A DNA stretch of 42,461 nt from Candidatus Poribacteria bacterium (GTDB lineage: Bacteria; Poribacteria; WGA-4E; WGA-3G): contig JAPPES010000037.1 of assembly GCA_028824125.1 (NCBI GenBank), forward strand, positions 1-42,461, written 5' to 3'. How positions within the stretch are numbered: position 1 is the first letter of the stretch; each line of letters opens with the position of its first letter. Positions 9,165-17,896 of the stretch are shown here, piece by piece. The notes under the pieces are model-generated. The model saw nothing but the letters and a program-made list of their open reading frames with translations, ran no database searches and was not told the DNA's origin. Both the position numbers and the translations under genes were made by a program.

Positions 9165-9509
9165 TTAGAAAAAACTTGCAATTGCCTCCGCTTCAGTATC
9201 GTATCGGTCAAATATGGTCACGAGTTTCGCCATAACAATAAGGCTTCTAATGTTTCCTCCGATATTAAGGAGAACCACTCTTCCATTATTGCGTCTGATT
9301 GAGGCATAGGCAGCAACAATTACACCCAATCCAGAACTATCCATCATTTGGACCCGTTCCATATTTAAAATCATAAATACTGGTTGACCACTGGCTTCTT
9401 GAATTTGGTTGTCAATGATGTTTTTCAGTGCAATTGTGTTAGGACCAACAAGGTTACCCTCAATATCTAAAATAGTAACACTCCCTTTATGCCGTAGGTT
9501 GATTTGCAT
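9165..9509 (-). CDS. STAS-domain anti-sigma factor antagonist (SpoIIAA/RsbV type)
   Basis: 114 residues forming a single STAS domain. The phosphorylatable region is MMDSSGLGV, with Ser58 or Ser59 the expected phosphosite. Such proteins bind the RsbW-type kinase when unphosphorylated and free its partner sigma factor. The ATG at 9509 is fixed by a strong site GAAGGAG six bases upstream; the longer upstream frame is not supported. It follows the RsbW-like gene by about 120 bp, the usual functional partner, and is followed by the AccD-like gene. Confidence 0.9.
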   Translation of the reverse strand: MQINLRHKGSVTILDIEGNLVGPNTIALKNIIDNQIQEASGQPVFMILNMERVQMMDSSGLGVIVAAYASIRRNNGRVVLLNIGGNIRSLIVMAKLVTIFDRYDTEAEAIASFF

Positions 9510-9631
9510 AAATACTCCTTCTTTGAAATTTTGCCTTCCTGCAAGCACACCCAAGCCAACTGTGTGTGAGTATAAACATTTTGGATTAGTACCTGTTAAT
9601 GGACGTGGCACTCTCCAGTTATCTGGAGGGT

Positions 9632-10060
9632 CTACAAATTCGGGCTTTGCTTAAATTTAATCATCTTGACAATGGTGCCTTCAGCCTCGTAGATCACTTC
9701 GTCCATGCACGCTTCCATCAGGAAAAGGCCGCGTCCACTGCTTTTCAGAAGATTTTCTGGTTCAAGTGGATTCGCGACATCTTCGCGCTGAAACCCAGGC
9801 CCTTCATCAGTTATAACAATCGTGAGTTTATCATCTTCAATAAGAAACTCAAATGTCGCAGTCTTATTCGTGTCTTCTTTATTGCCGTGTTTGATTGCGT
9901 TTGTCCCTGCTTCAATGACAGCTAGGTTTACATGCTCTTGCGTTTCTTCATCAAAATTCATCTCTCTCAAAATATCACTGATAACAGTGTCAAGGAGATA
10001 AATCAACTGCATTGTGCTTGGGAGAGAAAGGAAAATTCTGAGTTGAGTTTTCTCGCCCAC
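9632..10060 (-). CDS. RsbW/SpoIIAB-type serine kinase, anti-sigma factor
   Basis: 142 residues, a lone GHKL ATPase domain of the HATPase_c_2 type. Visible motifs are the N box EAGTNAIKHGN, G1 DEGPGF and G2 GRGLFLM. Proteins of this kind bind a sigma factor or another output protein and phosphorylate their STAS antagonist. The start is GTG at 10060, set by GGAAGGAG eight bases upstream. It lies between the REC-PP2C phosphatase and a STAS gene, giving a complete partner-switching set. No sigma factor is encoded nearby, so the output partner is unknown. Confidence 0.9.
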   Translation of the reverse strand: MGEKTQLRIFLSLPSTMQLIYLLDTVISDILREMNFDEETQEHVNLAVIEAGTNAIKHGNKEDTNKTATFEFLIEDDKLTIVITDEGPGFQREDVANPLEPENLLKSSGRGLFLMEACMDEVIYEAEGTIVKMIKFKQSPNL

Positions 10061-10167
10061 GTGTTAGACTCCTTCCTTGTGAATACAAAATGTCCACGCT
10101 AATGCTTCAGATAGTTTGCCCTAAATCAAAGCCGAATGCACTTACAACCTTCGGCGTAATTTTAGGC

Positions 10168-11448
10168 TTACGTTGGGGTTGTCTCATCAGTAGTGCGCTT
10201 AATTACAACCACAGCGCGGTCATCCTTAAGTTGTGTCGTCCCGCTAAATTCCATCAGTTCCGTTTGAAGAACATCACAGAGTGATTCAGCGGAAAGTGTT
10301 AGATTTTTAGAGAAACAGTCAATCAAACGTTCTTCACCATAGAAGTCGTTTGGTGTTTGTCCCTCAGTTTCGGTTACCCCATCGGTATAAAGTAAAAGAA
10401 CGTCCCCTGGAGATAATAGACAGGTTTCTGACGAGAAAGTTGCGATATCAAATGCGCCTATTAGCATTCCGCCGGTTTCAAGTAGTTCAACTCTATTCCT
10501 ATTTTTTTCGGTTTGTTTGGAATTTTCTGGGTCTGTAATGAAGTGGATTGGTGGACAGTGTCCTCCGTTGGAATAAGTAAACCTTCCCGTGTCTATTTCT
10601 AATATACCGTATACCATTGTGGCAAATTGTTCAAGGTCAGTGTTATGAAAAAGTAAAGTATTAATGCGTTTTAAAATTGTGGCGGGCAAATGCGCGTTTG
10701 GCATTTGCCATGAATCCTCTTCATTACTAAGCAGACGTGAAGCTGTCTGGATCATTACCATTAAAAGTGCTGCGGGAATTCCATGTCCTTTTACATCACC
10801 TAACACGATGCCGAGGTGTGTGTCGCTAAGTGGGATAAAGTCATAAAAGTCCCCAGAAACAGAGGTTGAACTTCGGAACATAGTTGCGAAGTCGAAGTTA
10901 GAAAAGGTAGGCGGCTTTTCTGGAAGTAACTTGAGTTGAATTTCCGCAGCGGCTTGGAGATGCGAACCGAGTTCAGCCACACCTGCCTCGCTGAAACTTT
11001 CGCCCATTGCATTAATTAATGGATTGATGTATTTTACAGGGCGTGTTCGCCCTAAAACTGTGTTAATTCGGGCAGTTACCTCTCGCAGATCAAAGGGTTT
11101 TGTAATATAGTCGTCACCACCAATTTCTAAACCACGTAACTTATCCTCAGTCTGTGTCTTTGCTGTTAACCATAGGACAGGAATTGCGTTTGTTTCAGTA
11201 TCTGCTTTTAGTTTCTCAATTACTTGCAGGCCGTCCATCTGCGGCATCATAACGTCCAGAAGAATCAGGTCCGGTTGGTCCGCTTTGGCAAGTTGAAGCC
11301 CACTGATACCATTACTGGCGGTGATGACATGGAATCCATCAGAAGCCAAACTCATTTCGAGTAGAGCAAGGATATCAGTATCGTCATCAATTACTAAGAT
11401 AGTTTCAGCTGTTTGTGTGTTTTGAGACACAAAAATTGTTTCAGACAT
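10168..11448 (-). CDS. response regulator with PP2C phosphatase output (RsbU-like)
   Basis: 426 residues. Residues ~15-130 form a receiver domain with the acidic pair DDD at 21-23, phospho-acceptor Asp65 (LILLDVMMPQMDG), Thr95 and Lys117 (ITKPFD). After a linker, residues ~185-420 form a SpoIIE/PP2C domain with metal-binding motifs SGDFYDF, GDVKGHG, LLYTDGVTE and KDDRAVVV. When its receiver is phosphorylated it is expected to dephosphorylate a phospho-STAS protein. The histidine kinase immediately upstream on the same strand is the likely phosphodonor. No clear ribosome site precedes the ATG at 11448, but the receiver begins right after it. Confidence 0.93.
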   Translation of the reverse strand: MSETIFVSQNTQTAETILVIDDDTDILALLEMSLASDGFHVITASNGISGLQLAKADQPDLILLDVMMPQMDGLQVIEKLKADTETNAIPVLWLTAKTQTEDKLRGLEIGGDDYITKPFDLREVTARINTVLGRTRPVKYINPLINAMGESFSEAGVAELGSHLQAAAEIQLKLLPEKPPTFSNFDFATMFRSSTSVSGDFYDFIPLSDTHLGIVLGDVKGHGIPAALLMVMIQTASRLLSNEEDSWQMPNAHLPATILKRINTLLFHNTDLEQFATMVYGILEIDTGRFTYSNGGHCPPIHFITDPENSKQTEKNRNRVELLETGGMLIGAFDIATFSSETCLLSPGDVLLLYTDGVTETEGQTPNDFYGEERLIDCFSKNLTLSAESLCDVLQTELMEFSGTTQLKDDRAVVVIKRTTDETTPT

Positions 11449-11499
11449 ATTTTTAGTTTTAAGTTTGCAATCTTAGAATTATTATCCACTTTGCAGCAG

Positions 11500-11517
11500 C
11501 GAGGTTAGAAAACCTCG
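11500..11517. repeat. short perfect hairpin
   Basis: CGAGGTT and AACCTCG separated by AGAA, between the histidine kinase and the REC-PP2C gene. It lacks a T-run on the minus side, so it is more likely an mRNA hairpin or dispersed repeat than a terminator. Confidence 0.5.
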
Positions 11518-11580
11518 TCAGCAGCGGGTGAAGATGTATATTTATTTTTATAATTCACCATAGTTTGTGCGTCCGTGGAA

Positions 11581-11605
11581 CGCAAACTAAAAGTTTGCGC
11601 TACAA
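11581..11605. repeat. TGTAGC-type palindromic repeat, short copy
   Basis: CGCAAACT / AGTTTGCG arms followed by CTACAA. It is a shortened member of the repeat family also found at 21832, 22645 and 25456. It lies just after the histidine-kinase stop. Confidence 0.6.
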
Positions 11606-11611
11606 AATCTC

Positions 11612-14086
11612 TTAAGATAAAAACGGAATCCAGAATTGGAAGTTGCAACCTTTATCATTTTCACCTGCATCCACCCAGATTTTACCTTTATGTGCTTCAA
11701 CGAATCCGCGTGCAATTGGGAGACCTAAACCGGTGCCGCCCTGTTCCCGAGTTTGGATATTACTAAGTTGTCGGAACTTGTCAAACACGGTTTCACGTTC
11801 ATGCTCAGGAATACCAGGGCCGGTGTCTATAACTTCTACGTGAATGCCATCGGTTTCATCTGTAACGTCATCTTCTTGTAGCGGACGATCTTTTTGGGTA
11901 AATACGCGTGAGGTATTTACCATGATTTTCACGTTTACCTCGCCGTTTGATGGCGTAAATTTTATGGCATTTCCAACCAGATTCGTAAGAATTTGACCAA
12001 GATGTTCCGCATCCCCAGTGAGATCAGGTAAACCAGGTTGAACGTTTAAATCTAATGTGATTGTTTTCTCATCGGCTTGTGGCTTGAGCTCTTCAAGACG
12101 CTGCTGCGCAATTTCAGCGAGGTTCACTGGCTCAAGTTTCATCACAATACGCCCCGCTTCAATACGGGAAATATCAAGCAAATCATTAATCATCGTTGCG
12201 AGGCGTTCCGACTGACGATGTGCGCGGGTCAAACTCTGTTGTTGAACTTCGTTAAGCGGTCCTGCTTTTCCATCAAGTATCAGTGATAAAAATCCGATGA
12301 TTGAGGTCAATGGCGTGCGTAATTCATGTGAGACAAGTGCAACAAAATCAGATTTCATTTTGTCAATTTCATGTTCACGGGTTATATCGTCAAAGACATA
12401 GACCATTCCCGCCATATCCGTATTTTCATCAGCGGATGTTTCAATAGAGGTAAATTGACTCGTCACAACGCGGAGGATACGATTTTCTTCTTCTTGGTCT
12501 AAGTTAATTTCAACTGTTATCCGCGTATCCTGCCCATGCGTATTTGCCAAAACATTTAGGTTGGTAATACGTAGCAACTCGGTGAAACGATCAGGGAACT
12601 CGGATGTCTCATTAAAGTTAAGCAGATGCTTAGCAGCGGGGTTAAAGTAAAGGATTCGGTCACGTGTATCAACAACGATGAGTCCTTCCCCGAGACAATC
12701 AACGATAGTCGTCATCTGTTGTTCGGCATTGATAAGCTTCTCAACAGCGATTTTCAGGCTGAGGTGCATGTCGTTGAATTCTTGTGCCAGCATTCCAACT
12801 TCGTTTTTCGCATCAACAGAAATCATATCAGATTCCACATTTTGGTACCATTGCATATTTGCTATCTGTTTACGGACTTGATCGGATTCTTCTTGGACAA
12901 CGTCTTTCGCTTCTTGTCCGATGCGTTTTGCTGCTTGTGCGAGCTGCATGACCGGTCGAGAAATTCGCTTTGCTGCCAAATACGCGACTGGTATAACAAC
13001 CACACAGGATAGAATGGTAACCCACAAGACATATTGGTTCAGTTTAGCAACGCCTGCGTAAGCCTCTGAGCTGGGATATGAAACAAAAACAATCCAGTTC
13101 GCGAAATTTTGGTGCGTTTTCCACGTTTGACGAGGCAAAGGCCTTGTCCTCACCCATCCATAGACACGGGATTCACCAAAACGATCCACTTCACCATCAG
13201 CTTTATACCCATAGTAATTCATAACATCTTTAGCTTCAATAACGGCCCTGGTTACAGCACCTTCTGTTACTATTCCATCGCCTATACCATAACGGCTCTC
13301 TTCTGACGCGGCAATGACTTTTCCATATTCCGTTGTCAAAATCGTATACGTTTCTTCCCCCGGTTGTATGTCTACTATATTTGAAATCTCACGTAAGAGC
13401 AGATCAATCTTGAGTACTCCGATAGCCTTGTTTTCAGTCCTTGGAGACGGTCTTTGATTTCTTTCACGGATCGGAAATGCCACCGTAAGATGATGTACTT
13501 TCCGCTTGCTATCATAGATTATATCTTCGGCATAGTCATGTCCATTTTTGTTATTATAGGTTTTTAGCCACCAACCCTGTTTCCCAACGTTTTTTACCTG
13601 ATGTGATGGATCTCTTCTCGGATCAAAATTTAATTCTGGATTGGTTGAGTAAAGTACATCCCCGTTTTTATTTGTGATAGTTATCTCTATTTCACTTCTA
13701 CCGCTCCTTCTATACCTGCTACCAGCATAAGTATATAAACGTCGAAGACTGCTACTATCCTTTAAGCTGCTCCATATTTCAAAAAAATTTATCTGATTTC
13801 TATTAGGATTGTTAGATTTAATTACTGCATCTCGAATATTCGGGAGTTCTAAACGTATATTTCGTATTTTTTCAAAAATAGCGCGGTCCGATCGGGAAAG
13901 TTTTTCTCGTGCCAGTAAGACCAATCTGTCACCAACGCTGCTTTTCAACGCATTCTCACCTAACACCCTGATAGTCAGTGAAACTACTAATAGCGGCATG
14001 AGCGAAACAAGCAGAAACAGGACAACCTGTTGCCCGCGCAATCCCATCTTAAACCGAGAACGCATTGCGGGTTTTTTCTCTTTCAT
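11612..14086 (-). CDS. membrane sensor histidine kinase (periplasmic sensor, HAMP, PAS, HisKA, HATPase)
   Basis: About 824 residues. A transmembrane segment near residues 19-41 is followed by a ~300-residue extracytoplasmic region of Cache-like character (ends of DxxGxVxxS strands such as ITNKNGDVLYSTNPEL). A second transmembrane segment (VLWVTILSCVVVIPVAYLAA) leads into a HAMP linker, a PAS domain (IVDCLGEGLIVVDTRDRIL) and the HisKA H box SHELRTPL. The HATPase has the N box NLVGNAIKFTP, G1 DTGPGIP, F box DKFRQ and G2 GGTGLGLPIARG. The start ATG at 14086 is supported by AGGAG seven bases upstream. It probably phosphorylates the downstream REC-PP2C protein, feeding a transmembrane signal into the partner switch. 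The ligand is unknown. Confidence 0.92.
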   Translation of the reverse strand: MKEKKPAMRSRFKMGLRGQQVVLFLLVSLMPLLVVSLTIRVLGENALKSSVGDRLVLLAREKLSRSDRAIFEKIRNIRLELPNIRDAVIKSNNPNRNQINFFEIWSSLKDSSSLRRLYTYAGSRYRRSGRSEIEITITNKNGDVLYSTNPELNFDPRRDPSHQVKNVGKQGWWLKTYNNKNGHDYAEDIIYDSKRKVHHLTVAFPIRERNQRPSPRTENKAIGVLKIDLLLREISNIVDIQPGEETYTILTTEYGKVIAASEESRYGIGDGIVTEGAVTRAVIEAKDVMNYYGYKADGEVDRFGESRVYGWVRTRPLPRQTWKTHQNFANWIVFVSYPSSEAYAGVAKLNQYVLWVTILSCVVVIPVAYLAAKRISRPVMQLAQAAKRIGQEAKDVVQEESDQVRKQIANMQWYQNVESDMISVDAKNEVGMLAQEFNDMHLSLKIAVEKLINAEQQMTTIVDCLGEGLIVVDTRDRILYFNPAAKHLLNFNETSEFPDRFTELLRITNLNVLANTHGQDTRITVEINLDQEEENRILRVVTSQFTSIETSADENTDMAGMVYVFDDITREHEIDKMKSDFVALVSHELRTPLTSIIGFLSLILDGKAGPLNEVQQQSLTRAHRQSERLATMINDLLDISRIEAGRIVMKLEPVNLAEIAQQRLEELKPQADEKTITLDLNVQPGLPDLTGDAEHLGQILTNLVGNAIKFTPSNGEVNVKIMVNTSRVFTQKDRPLQEDDVTDETDGIHVEVIDTGPGIPEHERETVFDKFRQLSNIQTREQGGTGLGLPIARGFVEAHKGKIWVDAGENDKGCNFQFWIPFLS

Positions 14087-14192
14087 TCCTGCTCTCCTAT
14101 AGATGTAGGCTTCATAACATTCGCTCATGCTGCACTATGGAGTGATATGTAGAACCCGCTAATCCCATACACTATCTGCTATGGGAGCCCTT

Positions 14193-14528
14193 CTACGAAA
14201 AAGCGTTGAGCGCGGCTTCTTCAGTTTCATACACCTCTAAAATTGACGTGAGCCGTGTAACTTCTAATACATTCCTAACCGCTTGTTGTGGGTTTAGCAG
14301 CACCAATTTGCCACCCGATCTTTGCAAAACTTGCAGTGTCACAATTATGACACCAAGCGCAGTACTGTCAAGGAGTGAGACGTTTTTTAAATCAATAACA
14401 AGGTTATTATTTCCATTTTGCAGCTGTTGTTCTATTTCTGCTCGAAACTGTGCAACTGTATTGCCAATTATTTTTCCTTGAACGTGGACGATCGCTGTAT
14501 TTTGAGCGTCCATTGTAATATCAAACAT
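14193..14528 (-). CDS. STAS-domain anti-sigma factor antagonist, second copy
   Basis: 111 residues, a single STAS domain with phosphosite region LLDSTALGV (Ser55 expected). The start is the ATG at 14528, because GAAGGAG lies nine bases before it; the ATG at 14546 overlaps that ribosome site. It is the first gene of the leftward signalling run, about 106 bp before the histidine kinase. It differs clearly from the other STAS protein in the set (9165-9509), so the two may answer to different signals or act in sequence. Confidence 0.9.
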   Translation of the reverse strand: MFDITMDAQNTAIVHVQGKIIGNTVAQFRAEIEQQLQNGNNNLVIDLKNVSLLDSTALGVIIVTLQVLQRSGGKLVLLNPQQAVRNVLEVTRLTSILEVYETEEAALNAFS

Positions 14529-14567
14529 TGCATAAAACTCCTTCATTGGTGAACTGCTATTGCCTTA

Positions 14568-14752
14568 TACCAAATTAATTGGATTTTTCTTCTTTTCTTG
14601 ACATTAGGCGCGTTTACAAAACGCCAAATCAACGGTATGAATGCCATTAAGGCGAATACGCCAAATCAACGGTATGAATGCGCGTATGGCATTCCCCGTA
14701 TGGTATTCGCCATGATTCCCCGCCTACCGAGAGGAATCGCGTTAATTTGGTA
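14568..14752. mobile_element. MITE-like element with nested repeat insertion
   Basis: The ends are 11-bp inverted repeats TACCAAATTAA (14568-14578) and TTAATTTGGTA (14742-14752). The outer part matches the 88-bp copy at 27447-27534. After AAAACGC an extra ~97 bp is inserted that holds two copies of CAAATCAACGGTATGAAT and a half of the GGCGAATAC hairpin also found at 8176. No protein is encoded. It lies between rsmG and the STAS/histidine kinase run. Confidence 0.75.
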
Positions 14753-14793
14753 TTACATGCGTAAGCCTGTGAAAGAAGAAATTACCGAGTATT

Positions 14794-15468
14794 TTAGATT
14801 CCACCATCAATCCTACGGACAACAATGTAGCAACGATTAAGTTGTGCCACCCGGCTATTGTACATCCCTTCAATTTCTCCACCAAATTCCTTTAGTACAT
14901 CCCTGCTTTGACGAATCTCAACGTCCTTCTCACTGGATTTATAGGCTATCCATTTACCTGTAGCATTCAGTAATGGCAAACAATATGTGGCTGACTTCAC
15001 CAATGAGGCAACGTAACGTGTTAAGACCCAATCATAAGTATTCACAAATACATCGCTTTCAGCACAAATTTCAGCACGTTCCGCTAAAACCTGAATTGAC
15101 GAATCTAACCCCAATTGAGAAATCAGATATTTGAGAAACGCCACCTTCTTTTGTGAGACCTCAACAAGCGTTAGGCGGATATTGGGGATATAGATTTTAA
15201 GCACAATTCCCGGAAATCCAGCACCAGTACCAATGTCAATAACTGTGTGCCCGTCTTCAATAGCACAATGTTCAAGAACACTCACAGAATCGAGAAAATG
15301 TTTGTGAATTATTTCTGCATCGTCGCGAAGTGCAGTTAAATTAATATGCGTATTCCACCGTTCCAATTCGGAGCGATACACGGTCAACTGTTCAATCTGC
15401 ATTGGAGTCAGTGGAAATCCGTTACTGTTGAACACTTCTTCAAGTTGATGACAGAATTGCGTTTCCAT
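14794..15468 (-). CDS. rsmG: 16S rRNA (guanine-527-N7)-methyltransferase
   Basis: 224 residues. It methylates G527 of 16S rRNA using S-adenosylmethionine. It carries the GidB opening pattern (LERWNTHINLTALRD, then HFLDSV), the SAM-binding loop VIDIGTGAGFPGI and the VEVSQKKVAFL strand. Length is normal. It follows mnmG by 56 bp on the same strand, the classical mnmG-rsmG pairing. No good ribosome site is seen before the ATG at 15468. Confidence 0.95.
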   Translation of the reverse strand: METQFCHQLEEVFNSNGFPLTPMQIEQLTVYRSELERWNTHINLTALRDDAEIIHKHFLDSVSVLEHCAIEDGHTVIDIGTGAGFPGIVLKIYIPNIRLTLVEVSQKKVAFLKYLISQLGLDSSIQVLAERAEICAESDVFVNTYDWVLTRYVASLVKSATYCLPLLNATGKWIAYKSSEKDVEIRQSRDVLKEFGGEIEGMYNSRVAQLNRCYIVVRRIDGGI

Positions 15469-15524
15469 GTTTTGTTTAGCAATTATCTTTCAGTTCAGTG
15501 TGTTATTACCTCACCTGCTTCAAA

Positions 15525-17399
15525 CTATTGGCTATGCTGATGTAGCATCACCATTAAAATTGAAATGTCTGCTGGCGAAACACCAGGCAGACGTGATGCT
15601 TGTCCTATAGAGGCAGGACGAATTTTTTCCAATTTCTCACGCGCTTCAGTCTTCAGTCCGCGCACATTAACATAGTTGAACGTATCCGGAATACGAAGAT
15701 TCTCCAATTTTTTGAATTGATGAATTTGTCGTTGCTGTCGTTGGATATAGCCATCATATTTAATCTGTATTTCAACCTGTTCTTTAACTGCAGGTGGTAG
15801 TTCCTCCGCTGGCGGTTCCAGAAGTGCTATGTGTTCATAACAGAGTTCTGGGCGTTTGAGTAGGTCTGCCAATAAAGTAGGTTGTTTCAATTCACCAGTT
15901 TCAACTATGTTCGCTAATCTATCAATAGTCGCTGCGTTTGGCATCAAACGCGTTTTATCCAACCGCTTCAGTTCTGCCTCAATAAACGATGCTTTCTTTT
16001 GGAATCTGCTGTAGGTGTCATCATTCACAAGCCCAATTTGCCTCCCAATTTCGGTGAGACGTAAATCAGCATTATCTTCTCTTAACGCCAACCTATATTC
16101 TGCACGCGATGTGAACATGCGATAAGGTTCACGGATGTCTAACGTAACCAAATCGTCAATGAGAACGGCTATGTATGCTTGGGATCTGTCAAGGATAAGC
16201 GGTTCTTCGCCCTTCACCTTCAAGGCAGCATTGATTCCTGCCATAAGCCCTTGCGCGGCGGCTTCTTCATAGCCGGTCGTACCGTTGAGTTGTCCAGCAA
16301 AATAGAGTCCAGGAACCTGTTTTGTTTCAAGTGTCGGTTGGAGTTGGGTGGCAGGGGCAAAGTCATATTCAACAGCGTATCCAAAACGCATTATCTCAGC
16401 GTTCTCTAAACCTTTGATACTATGCACCATGTCTACCTGTACATCTTCTGGCAAACTCGCGGAGATGCCATTAAGGTAAATCTCATCAGTATCTAATCCT
16501 TCTGGTTCAACGAAAACCTGATGTTGGGTTTTTTCAGCGAAACGGGTAACTTTATCTTCTATTGAGGGGCAATAACGGGGGCCTATACCAACAATACGCC
16601 CGCTGTACATCGCTGATCGGTGAAGATTTTCTCGAATTACTTCATGTGTTTTTTCATTAGTATAAGTGAGGTAACACGGCAGCTGTGGCTGCGTAATTCG
16701 CTCTGTGGAAAATGAGAATGGAAGCGGGTCCTCATCGCCCGGTTGAATCTCCATCTGGCTAATGTCAATAGTGTGTGCATTGACGCGGGGTGGTGTGCCT
16801 GTTTTCAACCTACCAATCTCAAAACCGAGATTCAAAAAACTTTCAGAGAGTTTTTCAGCGGAAGATTCACCTGCCCTGCCAGCACTATACGACACATCTC
16901 CGATATGAATTAAACCCCTCAGAAAAGTGCCTGTTGTTAGAATCACAGCATCTGCATGATAAGCGGTTTGTGTTTGGCTTTTAATTCCAATGCACTGTCC
17001 ACTTTCGACAAGTAATTCTTCTACTAACACCTGTTTGATGTCAAGGTGTTCTTGTCCTTCCAGTACGCGTTTCATTTCATCTTGATAAGCCTTTTTGTCT
17101 GCCTGTGCGCGACTGGATCGTACTGCTGGCCCCTTCTTAGTGTTCAGTCGGCGGAATTGGATGCCGGTCTTGTCAATGTTCTTTGCCATCTCTCCACCTA
17201 ACGCGTCTATCTCTTTAACAAGGTGTCCTTTGGCAAGTCCACCGATAGCGGGGTTGCAAGACATTTTGGCGATAGTATCCAGATTGATCGTTACGATGAG
17301 CGTTTCGCAGCCCATACGCGCAGCGGCAAGTGCGGCTTCACATCCTGCATGACCTGCTCCTACAACAATGACATCGTAATGTTTGTGATATGTATTCAT
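15525..17399 (-). CDS. mnmG: tRNA uridine-34 5-carboxymethylaminomethyl modification enzyme, FAD subunit
   Basis: 624 residues, the normal length. With MnmE it adds cmnm5 to wobble U34 of certain tRNAs. It begins with the FAD dinucleotide loop VVGAGHAGCEAALAAARMG and has the conserved segments SCNPAIGG and GRIVGIGPRYCPSIEDK. The helical C-terminal domain ends with RPASIGQASRLPGVSPADI. The start at 17399 is chosen because the FAD fold follows after nine residues; the longer frame to 17486 adds a non-conserved leader. mnmE is not in the window. Confidence 0.97.
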   Translation of the reverse strand: MNTYHKHYDVIVVGAGHAGCEAALAAARMGCETLIVTINLDTIAKMSCNPAIGGLAKGHLVKEIDALGGEMAKNIDKTGIQFRRLNTKKGPAVRSSRAQADKKAYQDEMKRVLEGQEHLDIKQVLVEELLVESGQCIGIKSQTQTAYHADAVILTTGTFLRGLIHIGDVSYSAGRAGESSAEKLSESFLNLGFEIGRLKTGTPPRVNAHTIDISQMEIQPGDEDPLPFSFSTERITQPQLPCYLTYTNEKTHEVIRENLHRSAMYSGRIVGIGPRYCPSIEDKVTRFAEKTQHQVFVEPEGLDTDEIYLNGISASLPEDVQVDMVHSIKGLENAEIMRFGYAVEYDFAPATQLQPTLETKQVPGLYFAGQLNGTTGYEEAAAQGLMAGINAALKVKGEEPLILDRSQAYIAVLIDDLVTLDIREPYRMFTSRAEYRLALREDNADLRLTEIGRQIGLVNDDTYSRFQKKASFIEAELKRLDKTRLMPNAATIDRLANIVETGELKQPTLLADLLKRPELCYEHIALLEPPAEELPPAVKEQVEIQIKYDGYIQRQQRQIHQFKKLENLRIPDTFNYVNVRGLKTEAREKLEKIRPASIGQASRLPGVSPADISILMVMLHQHSQ

Positions 17400-17466
17400 C
17401 TTTTGTAGAATCTTTATGATATTTATATCGTACTGAACTCCAGTCCATTTGAAAATTTTAATTCCC

Positions 17467-17886
17467 TTAAGGTTCTGGGTCATCAATACTCACAAAGTAA
17501 TTCGGTTCCGCGTGCTTAACGCCAGGAACAGTAATCAACTCCTCTATAACCGGCAAAACATCAAACTCACCTATATATATGACTTCAGTACGAATAAAAT
17601 TAAATATATCCGTTACCTCTGGTTTGTACCCTTTTTCAACAAGAAACTTTTTTACAACGGGTATAGGTGAAGTGTGTTGTGCCCAAGTTTTTTCGTCGTA
17701 CTGTACTAATATGACGCCACATTCATACTCACTATCCTGTTGACAGGGTTCACCTGATATCGGGTCTTCAGGTACCGGTTCAGGTGAAACTCCCATAATA
17801 GGAGATAATCCAGGCTCCATCTGTTTTTCACATCCGATAAGCAATACTACGCTGAGCATAAGTATAAAAAGTGTAAGAAATTTCAT
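17467..17886 (-). CDS. small lipoprotein with subtilase-propeptide-like C-terminus
   Basis: 139 residues. The signal has the lipobox LLIGC and is followed by a Pro/Glu-rich spacer. The last ~80 residues read like a small alpha/beta domain ending VPGVKHAEPNYFVSID, which resembles the inhibitor I9 propeptide of subtilisin-type proteases; this is a motif-level impression. No protease domain is attached. AGAGG lies seven bases before the ATG at 17886. It starts 10 bp after the M28 peptidase stop, so the two are co-translated or nearly so. A protease inhibitor or chaperone role is inference. Confidence 0.65.
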   Translation of the reverse strand: MKFLTLFILMLSVVLLIGCEKQMEPGLSPIMGVSPEPVPEDPISGEPCQQDSEYECGVILVQYDEKTWAQHTSPIPVVKKFLVEKGYKPEVTDIFNFIRTEVIYIGEFDVLPVIEELITVPGVKHAEPNYFVSIDDPEP

Positions 17887-17896
17887 TTTTCTACCT

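Noticed and set aside
12626..13012. 128-residue plus-strand frame
   Set aside because: Antisense to the HAMP/PAS part of the histidine kinase, whose domains are clear; a shadow.
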